Positions 19,901-27,581 of a DNA stretch of 64,000 bases are shown here, in pieces. This stretch comes from Paenibacillus sp. NAIST15-1. GTDB taxonomy: Bacteria > Bacillota > Bacilli > Paenibacillales > Paenibacillaceae. A program made the translations under genes and the position numbers. The stretch spans positions 1-64,000 of the forward strand of contig NZ_BBYF01000014.1 in assembly GCF_001894745.1 (NCBI RefSeq), in the 5' to 3' direction. Numbering within the stretch: position 1 is the first letter of the stretch; each line of letters begins with the position of its first letter. The notes under the pieces were generated by a model, which made no database searches, had not been told where the DNA came from, and saw only the letters and a program-made list of their open reading frames with translations.

Positions 19901-20172
19901 TCTGGAATGAACCGCTTGTCTCAATTGAGTTGAAGGGCGATACGAATATGACAGCGGGGAAACAACAGCAACTGAAGGTGTTCGGAGTTGGCAAGAGTGG
20001 GAATCGAGTGGAGTTGACGAATGATCTTCGCTTTACATCCAATCAGCCTTCGGTGTTGTCCATTAACGAGGCAGGCATGGTGAAGGCGAATAAATCGGGT
20101 ACCGCTGTTGTGACCGTAAAGTATGGAAGTTTCTTGCAGAGCACAATGCAAATTAAAGTGTCACAGAAGTAG
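16993..20172 (+). CDS. Secreted GHL10-family protein with Ig-like and FN3 domains
   Basis: 1059 aa. Signal peptide about 1-31, Ser-rich linker, a carbohydrate-binding-like module (about 50-220), three bacterial Ig-like (BIG2) repeats to about 485, then a glycosyl-hydrolase-like GHL10/DUF187 domain (about 493-800: LRAAWIASVVNIDWP, FHAWFNPYR, IDAVHFDDYFYPY, GISPFGVWRN, DYITPQIYW), a fibronectin III domain and a terminal BIG2. This is a much enlarged relative of B. subtilis YngK. It probably acts on cell-wall or extracellular polysaccharide. TTG start with AGGGAGG eight bases upstream. Confidence 0.9.
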   Translation: MYFAKNRARILLMSMMSVVLMFSTIVNASAMSSSDLSSSSLSSSEAQAEPLASGSTASSQIIEDFEQLQQLSATSVRVVPGSVKAVLTSRPEPVQHDEHAVKLTYNFTETTGTSAAYLNFLNASGGVGREIKGYPSSIGVWVYGDGNKHWLRGQLQDASGAKPTIDLTTSSGLSWNGWKYVTASLPTNLVQPIKLNQLYVVETNDRNKNSGAIYFDSLRAFYGSTNIYELTMIGLPPLQVGETKRVQVLATSAGEAEQVDVTKEAVLISDDPSIVAVNPDNSLTAVAEGRTRLTARYMQAPESVVDVVVSQAAPVIQQLNLYGAPAMEIGERVKTHTFARYEGAAKPVSMLEGVSYNSSNPEVASIDAAGMVTAQANGTTVMRAVYGEFSSAYELKVSVPQPKLERLELTGLHAMTIGESLQGKVTAYYSDGSSSEVSTGVVFKSSQPHNATIDASGNVMALQVGISSITAAYGGKTADFTLVVNKDTILPKRQLRAAWIASVVNIDWPREGVVTEREQKQDFVNLLNELETAGMNAIVMQIKPTADAFYPSKYAPWSEWLTGVQGKDPGYNPLQFMIDEAHKRNMEFHAWFNPYRVSMQPDINKLVPDHPARLHPDWVVSYGGKLYFNPGVPEAKRFVMDSIMEVVNNYDIDAVHFDDYFYPYKVDGVEFPDRATYQQYGAGFSDITDWRRNNVNTFIEELSNEMKQAKPYMKFGISPFGVWRNKATDPTGSDTTAGVQNYDDLYADTRLWIQKGWIDYITPQIYWYFGFTPAAFEKLVDWWVKETEGTHTQLYVGHADYKVNDPNTPAWLNPDELPNQLKYLLNFDTVKGSMHFSTVDILNNPLGLKDRLSGDSYRYKALVPEMPWLPANTPSAPKLTTAHVTDKGVHLSWEDVSNSSAAYYVIYRAEGSESMNVNDPKQIVKTIRKMNGAYQFYLDTTGEPGKQYTYAVTAADRLHNESAPSQSKWIWNEPLVSIELKGDTNMTAGKQQQLKVFGVGKSGNRVELTNDLRFTSNQPSVLSINEAGMVKANKSGTAVVTVKYGSFLQSTMQIKVSQK

Positions 20173-20236
20173 TCGGACATATCACAGCACGATATTCGTT
20201 ACAGCATATTCAGCGGAAATAGAAGCATACGAGAGA

Positions 20237-20275
20237 CAGTGCCAGTGTTCCTTGCGAATGCTGGCATTGTTTATG
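20237..20275 (+). terminator. Probable terminator of the GHL10 gene
   Basis: GTGCCAG/CTGGCAT stem with a 15-nt loop, followed by TGTTTATG; the T tract is weak. Confidence 0.5.
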
Positions 20276-20386
20276 TGCAATGACAGAAAAGGAGTTGCGA
20301 TCAGGCTATATCGTTATTTTCAGAAAATTGTGAAAAAATACTGAAAAATTGTTTCAAATAAGATTAACGAGGTTAATAATAGACAT

Positions 20387-20410
20387 GTCCTGCAACACAC
20401 ATCGCAGGAC
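20387..20410 (+). promoter_or_regulatory. Hairpin in the bL25 leader
   Basis: A perfect GTCCTGC/GCAGGAC 7-bp stem (20387-20393, 20404-20410) lies 47 bp upstream of the bL25 start. It could be a leader structure for ribosomal-protein control; no known consensus is recognised. Confidence 0.35.
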
Positions 20411-20457
20411 GCCACTCTGGTGAAGTGAGAGGATTGCTACAAGGAGGCAGTTTCCAT

Positions 20458-21078
20458 ATGAACGCACAAGGCAAAACTTATCAACTGAAAGCAGAGAGAA
20501 GAACGGACTTTACTCGCTCTTCCCTTCGTGAATTACGTCAGAAAGGCCGGATCCCGGGCGTCGTATACGGTGCGGATATCGAGAGTACTGCATTGCATGT
20601 CGATTCAAGAGACTTCGTCAAGCTTGCACATGTTGGCCGGACAGAAGTGTTCCAACTGCAGGTGGAAGGTATGAAGCCAGTCCAAGCGCTAATCAAAGAC
20701 GTTGTCAAACAAGATGGTGCTTATGCGCATGTAGATTTCCAACAGGTATCTGCAAATCACCCAATCCGTATTCATGTGCCAATAGAATATATCGGTACAC
20801 CTGCTGGGGTCAAAAAAGGTGGTATTTTGCAAACACAAGAAACAAGTTTGGAAATCGAGGGTCTGCCCGCACATCTTCCTTCTGTGATTCAAGTGGATAT
20901 TTCCCATTTGGGCATAGGCGGTAAGATGTTGGTGGAAGACGTACAAATTCCAGAACATATCCATCTCTTGTCCCATAAGAATGAGCTATTGGTTTCCATT
21001 GTTACACAGCGGGGCATTGAAGAGGTAGAGGATGAAGAATCAGAAGCGGCAGCAGCACCGGCTTCTGTCGAAGCATAG
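20458..21078 (+). CDS. rplY: 50S ribosomal protein bL25 (CTC form)
   Basis: 206 aa from ATG 20458, after AAGGAGG. The N-terminal 5S-rRNA-binding L25 domain (RRTDFTRSSLRELRQKGRIPGVVYG) is followed by the C-terminal CTC beta domain (to about 185) and an acidic Ala-rich tail. In Bacillus the long form is the general stress protein Ctc. It is monocistronic with its own terminator. It stands away from its common partners (prs, pth). Confidence 0.95.
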   Translation: MNAQGKTYQLKAERRTDFTRSSLRELRQKGRIPGVVYGADIESTALHVDSRDFVKLAHVGRTEVFQLQVEGMKPVQALIKDVVKQDGAYAHVDFQQVSANHPIRIHVPIEYIGTPAGVKKGGILQTQETSLEIEGLPAHLPSVIQVDISHLGIGGKMLVEDVQIPEHIHLLSHKNELLVSIVTQRGIEEVEDEESEAAAAPASVEA

Positions 21079-21120
21079 CACTTTATTTCATTTAACTAAA
21101 TTAAATGTAAACAGAATGTA

Positions 21121-21166
21121 GAGTCTGCCAAGTGCGAATGGACGAGCACACAGCAGGCTCTTTTTT
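21121..21166 (+). terminator. Terminator of the bL25 gene
   Basis: GAGTCTGC/GCAGGCTC stem (21121-21128, 21153-21160) with an inner GTGC/GCAC pairing, then six T residues. Confidence 0.85.
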
Positions 21167-21246
21167 CATGGTATACAACTGCTAATTGGCTCACATGAAT
21201 CATGTCTCATCGATCCATACTAACGATAGGCGATGGGGGTGATGGA

Positions 21247-22089
21247 TTGCGATTTGCACGAGTAATGTCCATGCTGTTATTGATTCCATTATGCAGCAGC
21301 TGCAGGATACAAGGGATGGAACACCCAAGATATGAAGTGACAGTGACTGATACACAGATGAACGCTCTTCATCCAAGACAAGCAATAGATGTTGTCACGA
21401 TGCAACTGGATGATTTGAAGTCATTCCAGCATACGAAGTTGAAGATGCATCAGATCCCAAGTGAACTTAATGTCAAAATGGATAAGGCTCAAATCGGCAG
21501 TATCGGGATCCTAGTTAATAAATTTCACGAACTCCCTCTTGATTACCGGCCAGATGATCTGGTTTATCCAAACGCACCCTTTATTTTTGACGAGCGGGTA
21601 GATAAGCGCAAATTGCGCAAGGAAGCAGCTAGAGCTCTGGAGCAGCTAATCGCTGGTGCTAGACAAGACGGTATTTATTTGGCAGGTGTATCTGCGTTCC
21701 GATCTCATGCTGCTCAGACGGCCATATATCATAGCAATGTACGGCGTTATGGCAAGAAAAAGGCGGAGTTGTATTGTGCGGAACCGGGGCATAGCGAACA
21801 TAAGACAGGGCTCGCCGTAGACCTCACGCGCAGCGATGGAAGATGTGCAGCGGAAGCTTGCTTCGCGGACATGAAAGAGGCAAAATGGCTGCAGAATCAT
21901 GCACATGAATATGGGTATATTGTTCGGTATCCAAAAGGAAAAGAGCATATTACAGGGTATCAATATGAGCCATGGCACATCCGTTATGTTGGGAAGAAAT
22001 TGTCCGCTCTATTGACAGCACAGGGGATCACGCTTGAAGAATATTATGATTCATCTTATCCGTATTGGTCTGCTCCGGAAAATGGATAA
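21247..22089 (+). CDS. VanY-type D-Ala-D-Ala carboxypeptidase
   Basis: About 280 aa. The M15B signature is complete: SAFRSHAAQTAIY, PGHSEHKTGLAVDLT and YEPWHIRYVG give the zinc ligands H, D and H (about 185, 192, 244) and a catalytic Glu. It trims the terminal D-Ala of peptidoglycan stem peptides. I prefer TTG 21247 because GGGGGTGA precedes it and it yields a short hydrophobic signal (MRFARVMSMLLLIPLCSSC) with an imperfect lipobox. ATG 21202 is the alternative and would bury that segment. Confidence 0.88.
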   Translation: MRFARVMSMLLLIPLCSSCRIQGMEHPRYEVTVTDTQMNALHPRQAIDVVTMQLDDLKSFQHTKLKMHQIPSELNVKMDKAQIGSIGILVNKFHELPLDYRPDDLVYPNAPFIFDERVDKRKLRKEAARALEQLIAGARQDGIYLAGVSAFRSHAAQTAIYHSNVRRYGKKKAELYCAEPGHSEHKTGLAVDLTRSDGRCAAEACFADMKEAKWLQNHAHEYGYIVRYPKGKEHITGYQYEPWHIRYVGKKLSALLTAQGITLEEYYDSSYPYWSAPENG

Positions 22090-22111
22090 TGACGTCGATG
22101 GCAAAAGGAAA

Positions 22112-22137
22112 ACCACCCAAGCAATGCCTGGGTGGTC
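22112..22137 (-). terminator. Terminator after the YjcZ-type gene
   Basis: ACCACCCA/TGGGTGGT stem. On the minus strand it is followed by a T-rich stretch, consistent with ending the small minus-strand gene. Confidence 0.6.
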
Positions 22138-22152
22138 GCCTGGGCGCAGCTC

Positions 22153-22272
22153 TTAGAACCAGAAAGAACGGCTTATGATTACGAGCAAAATGAAAAGTAC
22201 CAAGATAACGCCAGTGCTTGTAAAGCCAAATCCACCGAAACCGCAGCTTCCACAGCCTCTTACATCAGACAT
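22153..22272 (-). CDS. YjcZ-family sporulation membrane peptide
   Basis: 39 aa, found by reading the minus strand from ATG 22270-22272 to TAA 22153-22155. The N-terminus is Gly/Cys/Phe-rich (GCGSCGFGGFGF) and is followed by one hydrophobic helix (VILVLFILLVIIS), as in the small YjcZ/YoqO-like peptides of spore formers. AAAGGGGA lies 8 nt before the ATG. YjcZ peptides are made late in sporulation; exact role unknown. Its neighbours are also spore-related. Confidence 0.8.
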   Translation of the reverse strand: MSDVRGCGSCGFGGFGFTSTGVILVLFILLVIISRSFWF

Positions 22273-22422
22273 GTTCAAATCCCCTTTCGTTTGGTAATGA
22301 TGTATTACCGTATATTTGTATGAAGGAAACTGTGGAGTTGATTGGACGTTTGACGGGTTGCATCGCGTCTGCTATGTAAATAAGCCATGCAATTCCTGCA
22401 TGGCTTGTATGTTCTGTTAGGA

Positions 22423-22629
22423 TTAGAAGCCTTTATATTGAGGCTCCTCCGTTTCTAATTGCTGCACTCGGTTTTCCACTTGGTCGACGATCTGCTGCGT
22501 TTGTTGTGCGGCATTCGTATATAATTGCTTTGCTTCTTGGTTCTGAGTGGCCAATGCGAAAGACTCCAAGTCAGCTTGTACACCTTTTAACGAAGCTAAG
22601 CATGTTTTCACTTGAGATCCAACGGTCAT
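22423..22629 (-). CDS. DUF1657 protein
   Basis: 68 aa from ATG 22629; GGGAGGTG lies six bases upstream, and the GTG nine bases earlier overlaps that site. The family pattern MTVGSQVKTCLASLKG...EEPQYKGF is complete. DUF1657 genes accompany spoVA-type clusters in Bacillales, where they belong to the spore inner-membrane germination/heat-resistance set. It is divergent from a gene whose product carries a second DUF1657-like domain. Confidence 0.9.
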   Translation of the reverse strand: MTVGSQVKTCLASLKGVQADLESFALATQNQEAKQLYTNAAQQTQQIVDQVENRVQQLETEEPQYKGF

Positions 22630-22666
22630 GCTGTACACCTCCCTTCCTCCTCCGAACTACAGAGGA

Positions 22667-22696
22667 TAATTTGTCCCGAAAGAGGAGCAGCCATAC
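22667..22696 (-). promoter_or_regulatory. Possible SigG/SigF promoter of the DUF1657 gene
   Basis: Read on the minus strand: GTATG (22692-22696), 18-bp spacer, CAAATTA (22667-22673). This is close to the forespore consensus and upstream of a spore-associated gene. Confidence 0.4.
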
Positions 22697-22789
22697 CTCA
22701 AATAATTAAATTAACTCACTTCATAAAATCATGAGCATTTACAAATAATGACGTAGTGGAATGGAACTTTTTCTTATCAAGGAGGATGT

Positions 22790-23656
22790 ATGATGCCACT
22801 TTGGCTAGAGATAATGCTTCGGACTTTGGTTGCAGTCGTAACCTTATTCCTGCTGACCAAAATGCTGGGGAAGCGCCAGGTCACCCAATTATCTGTATTT
22901 GAATACATAACCGGCATCACGATCGGGAGCCTAGCTGCTTATGTTTCTCTGGATTTAGAGGACAACTGGTATCTTGGGCTTGTGTCGCTGGGTGTATGGG
23001 TCACGGTCTCGTTCGGCATTGAATTCTTGCAACTGAAGAGTAAGACGATGCGGGATTGGATAGACGGAAAATCAACAGTTTTGATTAAGAACGGCAAAAT
23101 TCTTGAAGACAACTTGAAAAAGGAACGTCTGACCTCCGATGAATTGCTGCTGCTGCTTCGAAAGAAGGATGTATTCAAAGTGGCTGATGTTGAATTTGCG
23201 ATGATGGAATCAAGCGGTGACGTAAGTGTTTTGCTCAAAAGCGAAAATATGCCATTTACTCCAAAACATCTAGGGATTAAGGTTGCTCCTGAGTATGAAC
23301 CGCAAGCAGTTATTATGGACGGGCAGGTTATGGAGCAGCCGCTTGCTACGATTGGCCGTGATAATAAGTGGTTGAGCGAACAGTTGACAGCGCTAGGCGT
23401 GAAGACTGTTCAAGATGTATATTTGGCACAAGTGGACAGTTTCGGAGAGTTGTATGTCGATCTGTTCAACGATCAAATTAAAGTTACGGTCCCGCAGAAG
23501 AGGGCTAATACGTTAGCAACGATGAAAAAGTGCGAAGCTGATCTGGAAATGTTCTGTCTGTCAACGGAAGATGAGAAAGCAAAACAAATGTATGGACAGT
23601 GCTCTCGCACGATGCAGCACATTATTGAGAAGGTACGACCATTACTCATCCAATAA
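22790..23656 (+). CDS. DUF421 membrane protein with C-terminal DUF1657-like domain
   Basis: 288 aa. Three N-terminal transmembrane segments (about 4-80; TKMLGKRQVTQLSVFEYITGITIGS shown in part) and a YetF-like soluble domain (about 85-230) are followed by a 45-aa tail (ATMKKCEADLEMFCLSTEDEKAKQMYG) resembling DUF1657. The fusion unites two proteins usually encoded side by side in spoVA2-type operons. AAGGAGG precedes ATG 22790. It lies 31 bp upstream of spoVAD. Probably part of a forespore inner-membrane complex (inference). Confidence 0.88.
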   Translation: MMPLWLEIMLRTLVAVVTLFLLTKMLGKRQVTQLSVFEYITGITIGSLAAYVSLDLEDNWYLGLVSLGVWVTVSFGIEFLQLKSKTMRDWIDGKSTVLIKNGKILEDNLKKERLTSDELLLLLRKKDVFKVADVEFAMMESSGDVSVLLKSENMPFTPKHLGIKVAPEYEPQAVIMDGQVMEQPLATIGRDNKWLSEQLTALGVKTVQDVYLAQVDSFGELYVDLFNDQIKVTVPQKRANTLATMKKCEADLEMFCLSTEDEKAKQMYGQCSRTMQHIIEKVRPLLIQ

Positions 23657-23687
23657 TCGAAGGTATGCGATAAAGTGAGGTGGCTAC

Positions 23688-24707
23688 ATGCTGGTAGGTA
23701 AGCAATCTTGGAAATTCGAGCGAGCTCCTTATATTATAGGCACTTCGGCCATCGTTGGGCCTGAGGAAGGGCAGGGGCCGCTTGCCGCTGATTATGACCT
23801 TATCCACGAACAGCTTGATATTTACGAGACGAGCTGGGAGAAGGCAGAACGCAAGCTTCTTGAACAAGCAACGAGTCTTGCGATCACGAAAGCGAACGTT
23901 AACACAAGCCATATCGAGTATTTTATCGGTGGGGACTTGATGAACCAAATTACGAGTAACAGCTTCGCGGCTCGAACGCTGTCTGTTCCCTATATTGGCG
24001 TATTCGGTGCATGCTCAACTTCCATGGAATCACTTGCGCTTGCAGCGATGATTATTGATTCCGGGAATGCGCATTATGCTCTTGCAGGAACATGCAGTCA
24101 TAACTGCACAGCGGAGAAGCAGTTCCGTTACCCTACGGAGTACGGTTCCCAGAAGCCGCCTACTGCGCAATTCACCGTAACCGGGGCAGGCGCTGCGGTA
24201 TTGTGCAATCGCGGGAGTGGACCGCGGGTAACCGCCGCTACAATTGGGAAGGTCATTGACTTAGGTATAACTGATCCGTTCAACATGGGAGCGGCTATGG
24301 CCCCAGCCGCAGTGGATACCTTGCGGGCGCATTTCGCAGACACCGGGAGAGAGGCTAGCTATTACGACATGATCGTAACCGGGGATTTGTCTGCCGTGGG
24401 CCATCCTATCGCTTCAGACTTATTGAGGCAGTCCGGGGTGTCAATGGAGGGTACCGTATTCGATGATTGCGGCTTAATGATATTTGACCGCAACAAGCAA
24501 GCCGTACAAGCTGGAGGGAGCGGCTGCGGCTGCTCTGCTGTTGTCACCTATGGGCACTTGATGAAGCGGATGATTCGAGGACAATTGAAACGAATGTTAA
24601 TTGTGGCCACCGGTTCACTGCTGTCGCCACTCTCATATCAACAAGGTGAGAGCATACCATGTATTGCTCATGCCGTATCCATTGAGATGGATTCGGAACG
24701 TGAGTAA
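23688..24707 (+). CDS. spoVAD: Stage V sporulation protein AD
   Basis: 339 aa, thiolase-fold SpoVAD (VPYIGVFGACSTSMESLALAA with the thiolase-like Cys; GVFDDCGLMIFD-like block near 255). SpoVAD binds dipicolinic acid and is needed for its uptake into and release from spores. It normally works with SpoVAC and SpoVAEb, neither of which is encoded next to it here. GAGGTGG lies before the ATG. A terminator follows, so the cluster ends here. Confidence 0.94.
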   Translation: MLVGKQSWKFERAPYIIGTSAIVGPEEGQGPLAADYDLIHEQLDIYETSWEKAERKLLEQATSLAITKANVNTSHIEYFIGGDLMNQITSNSFAARTLSVPYIGVFGACSTSMESLALAAMIIDSGNAHYALAGTCSHNCTAEKQFRYPTEYGSQKPPTAQFTVTGAGAAVLCNRGSGPRVTAATIGKVIDLGITDPFNMGAAMAPAAVDTLRAHFADTGREASYYDMIVTGDLSAVGHPIASDLLRQSGVSMEGTVFDDCGLMIFDRNKQAVQAGGSGCGCSAVVTYGHLMKRMIRGQLKRMLIVATGSLLSPLSYQQGESIPCIAHAVSIEMDSERE

Positions 24708-24740
24708 GAAGATAATATCACAACAAAAAATTACTATTAT

Positions 24741-24767
24741 GGATCTTGTATATCAAGATCCCTTTTT
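24741..24767 (+). terminator. Terminator of spoVAD
   Basis: Perfect 8-bp GGATCTTG/CAAGATCC stem with a 5-nt loop and a CTTTTT tail. Confidence 0.85.
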
Positions 24768-24894
24768 ATGTAATAATGTATTTTGTTTTCAGACATATGG
24801 TTAATTATTCATATGTCTTCCGTGGGGATATCGATCTGTATGAAAATCCTCTCCACGACTACTCCTGCAAGAAAATCTAAAAAACTACTTTACA

Positions 24895-25028
24895 AAATAA
24901 AATAGATAAAGTAGTATAGTGAGAAATATTGAGATGCCTATTTATGGTAAGTGGATATATATGCAAAAAATCATTTGGAGAACACTCGGAATTCTCGTTT
25001 TTTTGCCGCTGCTTCCATGTTTAAAATA
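24895..25028 (+). other. Intergenic region with inverted repeat and a 22-codon ORF
   Basis: An inverted repeat CTACTTTA/TAAAGTAG (24895-24902, 24917-24924) is followed by ATG 24961, which opens a 22-codon frame (MQKIIWRTLGILVFLPLLPC then LK) ending in TAG. GTGG lies about 8 nt upstream. It may be a hydrophobic leader peptide or the decayed start of a permease gene. Nothing else is evident in 24768-25084 apart from GGGGGAG before the next gene. Confidence 0.3.
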
Positions 25029-25084
25029 GTGCATAAAAAAACATCACATCATTGGATTTATTCCAGAAATAGGGGGAGTTTTGT

Positions 25085-26845
25085 ATGAAGAAGAAGTGGA
25101 GTTTGTTCTTGAGTACGCTTCTTGCTGTATCGATCGCGTTGTCTGCGTGCGGCAGCGACAAGGCGAAGGAACCAGAGAAGAATGCACAATCGAATGAACA
25201 GGGTTCTGGCCAAGAAGAGAAGAAGGATGATGCGGCTGGAGAAGGCGAAATCGTCTCTGAGGGTGTCATTAAGGCTACAGATCCTTCCAAGTCTCCAGAA
25301 TTGGCGAACAACCGTAAAGATATGGTGATTATCGGCATTACAGCTCCAAAGGGGATTTTCCATCCAATTTACTCGGAGTCTGCATATGATGTATACGTTA
25401 TGCGCTCCTTGTTCAAAGGGATGTTACAATATGATAAGGACGGTACAGTGAAGCCAGCATTGGCGGAAGAGTATCAAGTGTCTCCTGACAATTTGAAATA
25501 TACATTCAAGCTGAGGAAAGACTTGAAATTTAGCAACGGAACGCCTCTTACGGCAGAAGACGTAGCGTTCACATTCACTGTTTTCCATGATAAATCCTAC
25601 GACGGTCCGGCTGATATCGTGAAGGATGCACATATTAAGGGTGGACAAGACTACCGCGACGGTAAAGTATCTTCCATCGAGGGGATCAAGGTAATCGATC
25701 CGTTGACAATCGAATTCACAACTACAGAAGTGGGCGCGACAGCACTCGCTGCTATAGGTACACAAGAGATTATGTCCAAGGCTTACTATGGCAAGGACTA
25801 TAAGCAAGGCAACCTTGGCTACATGCACGACTTGTTCACGAAGCCAGTCGGTGCTGGTCCATATAAGCTGGATAAGTTCGTAGCAGGACAAGAAGCTCAG
25901 CTTACGGCGAATGAGAACTACTACTTGGGCAAGCCTAAGGTTGAGAAGCTTATCTATAAATTTACAACTGACGAAACAAACGTTCAATTGCTGCAAACAG
26001 GTGAGACGGATATGGATGCTCCTGCAGTATCCAAAGACCAAGTTGAGCAATTGAAGGAAATGGCCTTTCTGGATTCCACATTGTACCGTACAAATGGCTA
26101 CGGCTACATCGCATTCAACCACAAGCTTGATAAATTCAAGGACAAGCGTGTTCGTCAAGCGCTGACATACGGATTGAACCGTCAAGAGATCGTTGATGCT
26201 GTATACCAAGGCTATGCAGATGTTATCGATGTTCCACAATCGAAGCAATCCTGGTCTTACACAGACGATGTAACGAAGTACAACTTCGATCTGGAGAAGG
26301 CAAAGCAATTGCTTGACGAAGCTGGCTGGAAAGTCGGCGCTGACGGCAAGCGTGAGAAGAATGGCGAGAAATTCGTCATCCACTTTACAGCATCTACACC
26401 TAACGTAGTTAACGATGCAATTATTCCAGTTGCACAGAAGAACTTCGGCGATCTCGGTATTGAGTTCGTCGCTGACCAAATGGAGTTCAATGCCGTTATC
26501 GATAAGCGTAAGAAGGGCGACTTCGACATGCTGTTCATGGCATGGGGCTTGACACCAGATCCACAATCTTCTGAAGGTGTATTCACAACGAAGGGCTTCC
26601 AGAACGATATCGGATACAGCAATCCGAAGATCGATGATCTGTTCAAGCAATCCAATTCGACTCTTGATGTTGAGAAGCGTAAAGAAATCTTCCATTCCAT
26701 CTATAAAGAGTTGAATGAAGATCTTCCTTATATCTTCATGTACCAACGTCGTGATATGTTCGCAACGAACGCTCGTGTTCAAGGCTTCGATATGTCGCCT
26801 TACAACGATTTCACTTATTCTCTTCCTACTATTCAAATTCAATAA
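25085..26845 (+). CDS. Oligopeptide/dipeptide ABC transporter substrate-binding lipoprotein
   Basis: 586 aa. Signal peptide with lipobox LSAC (Cys22), an acidic/Gln-rich linker, then the SBP_bac_5 fold (KPALAEEYQVSPDNLKYTF, LRKDLKFSNGTPLTAEDV, VRQALTYGLNRQEIVDAVYQG). OppA/DppE-type proteins capture peptides outside the membrane. No permease or ATPase genes flank it, so it is an orphan binding protein that must share a transporter. Its codon use is strikingly uniform and optimised (AAG, CAA, CGT), suggesting high expression. Confidence 0.93.
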   Translation: MKKKWSLFLSTLLAVSIALSACGSDKAKEPEKNAQSNEQGSGQEEKKDDAAGEGEIVSEGVIKATDPSKSPELANNRKDMVIIGITAPKGIFHPIYSESAYDVYVMRSLFKGMLQYDKDGTVKPALAEEYQVSPDNLKYTFKLRKDLKFSNGTPLTAEDVAFTFTVFHDKSYDGPADIVKDAHIKGGQDYRDGKVSSIEGIKVIDPLTIEFTTTEVGATALAAIGTQEIMSKAYYGKDYKQGNLGYMHDLFTKPVGAGPYKLDKFVAGQEAQLTANENYYLGKPKVEKLIYKFTTDETNVQLLQTGETDMDAPAVSKDQVEQLKEMAFLDSTLYRTNGYGYIAFNHKLDKFKDKRVRQALTYGLNRQEIVDAVYQGYADVIDVPQSKQSWSYTDDVTKYNFDLEKAKQLLDEAGWKVGADGKREKNGEKFVIHFTASTPNVVNDAIIPVAQKNFGDLGIEFVADQMEFNAVIDKRKKGDFDMLFMAWGLTPDPQSSEGVFTTKGFQNDIGYSNPKIDDLFKQSNSTLDVEKRKEIFHSIYKELNEDLPYIFMYQRRDMFATNARVQGFDMSPYNDFTYSLPTIQIQ

Positions 26846-26868
26846 TCGAACATGATGATGTTCTCGGG

Positions 26869-26899
26869 AAGTCCAGCAATTTGCTGGACTTTCTTTTTT
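26869..26899 (+). terminator. Terminator of the peptide-binding protein gene
   Basis: AAGTCCAGCAA/TTGCTGGACTT stem followed by TCTTTTTT. Confidence 0.9.
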
Positions 26900-27089
26900 A
26901 ATTTTGGCAAATAGACATGCCTTCTGTTCGCTTACATGAGAAACATCTATACATTACCCGTGTCCAAATCTCTGCTTCGATATCGTTACATAATAAGAAT
27001 TAAGAGAATTTTATTCTCATAGCTCATTCATGTTACAATAGTGCCTGATCACACTAGCTGTAAGATAGGCATATGGAGGGAATAATACG

Positions 27090-27581
27090 TTGAGATGGAT
27101 GAAATCGCTGTTTGTCCTGTTCCTTACCTTGATGGTAATGGCAGGTTGCGGCACGACACAGATTGGAAATGAGAAGAAGGTTGCGACAGATCGCCCTTCG
27201 ACAACAGTAGAAACAAACGAACCAGTCCAATCGAAGCCCCTTACAGACTTCGAGGAAGTGGCGAGTTATATACGGAAGCATCATTCTCTGCCTGATAATT
27301 TCATTACGAAGAAGGATGCAGAGAAGCTGGGCTGGAATGCGAAGGAAGGAAATCTAAATGAAGTAGCTCCAGGCAAGAGTATTGGCGGAGACATCTTCCG
27401 CAATCGGGAAGGCAAGCTGCCGAAGAAGAAGGGACGCATTTGGTATGAAGCAGATATAAACTACTCCAAGGGATTCCGTGGGAAAGATCGCCTTCTCTTC
27501 TCAAATGACGGGCTGATCTATAAAACAGAGGATCATTATGATACATTCCAGCAGATGAAAGGGAAGGATGGAGAGCGATGA
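27090..27581 (+). CDS. Barnase-family ribonuclease, predicted lipoprotein
   Basis: 163 aa. Hydrophobic signal with lipobox MAGC (Cys20), a 30-aa linker, then a complete barnase/binase domain (about 52-155): LPDNFITKKDAEKLGW, GKSIGGDIFRNREGKLP, and catalytic Glu120 (EADINY), Arg134 and His149. It cleaves RNA outside the cytoplasm. TTG start, GGAGGG about 10 nt upstream. The stop overlaps the barstar ATG. Known barnases are freely secreted; the lipobox predicts membrane anchoring, unless signal peptidase I also cuts. Confidence 0.93.
   Translation: MRWMKSLFVLFLTLMVMAGCGTTQIGNEKKVATDRPSTTVETNEPVQSKPLTDFEEVASYIRKHHSLPDNFITKKDAEKLGWNAKEGNLNEVAPGKSIGGDIFRNREGKLPKKKGRIWYEADINYSKGFRGKDRLLFSNDGLIYKTEDHYDTFQQMKGKDGER

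Noticed and set aside
22132..22323. 63-codon plus-strand open frame
   Set aside because: It covers the opposite strand of the 39-aa YjcZ-type gene, which has a proper ribosome site and family signature.
25424..26842. 472-codon minus-strand open frame
   Set aside because: Antisense to the peptide-binding lipoprotein gene; no ribosome site and no recognisable domain.
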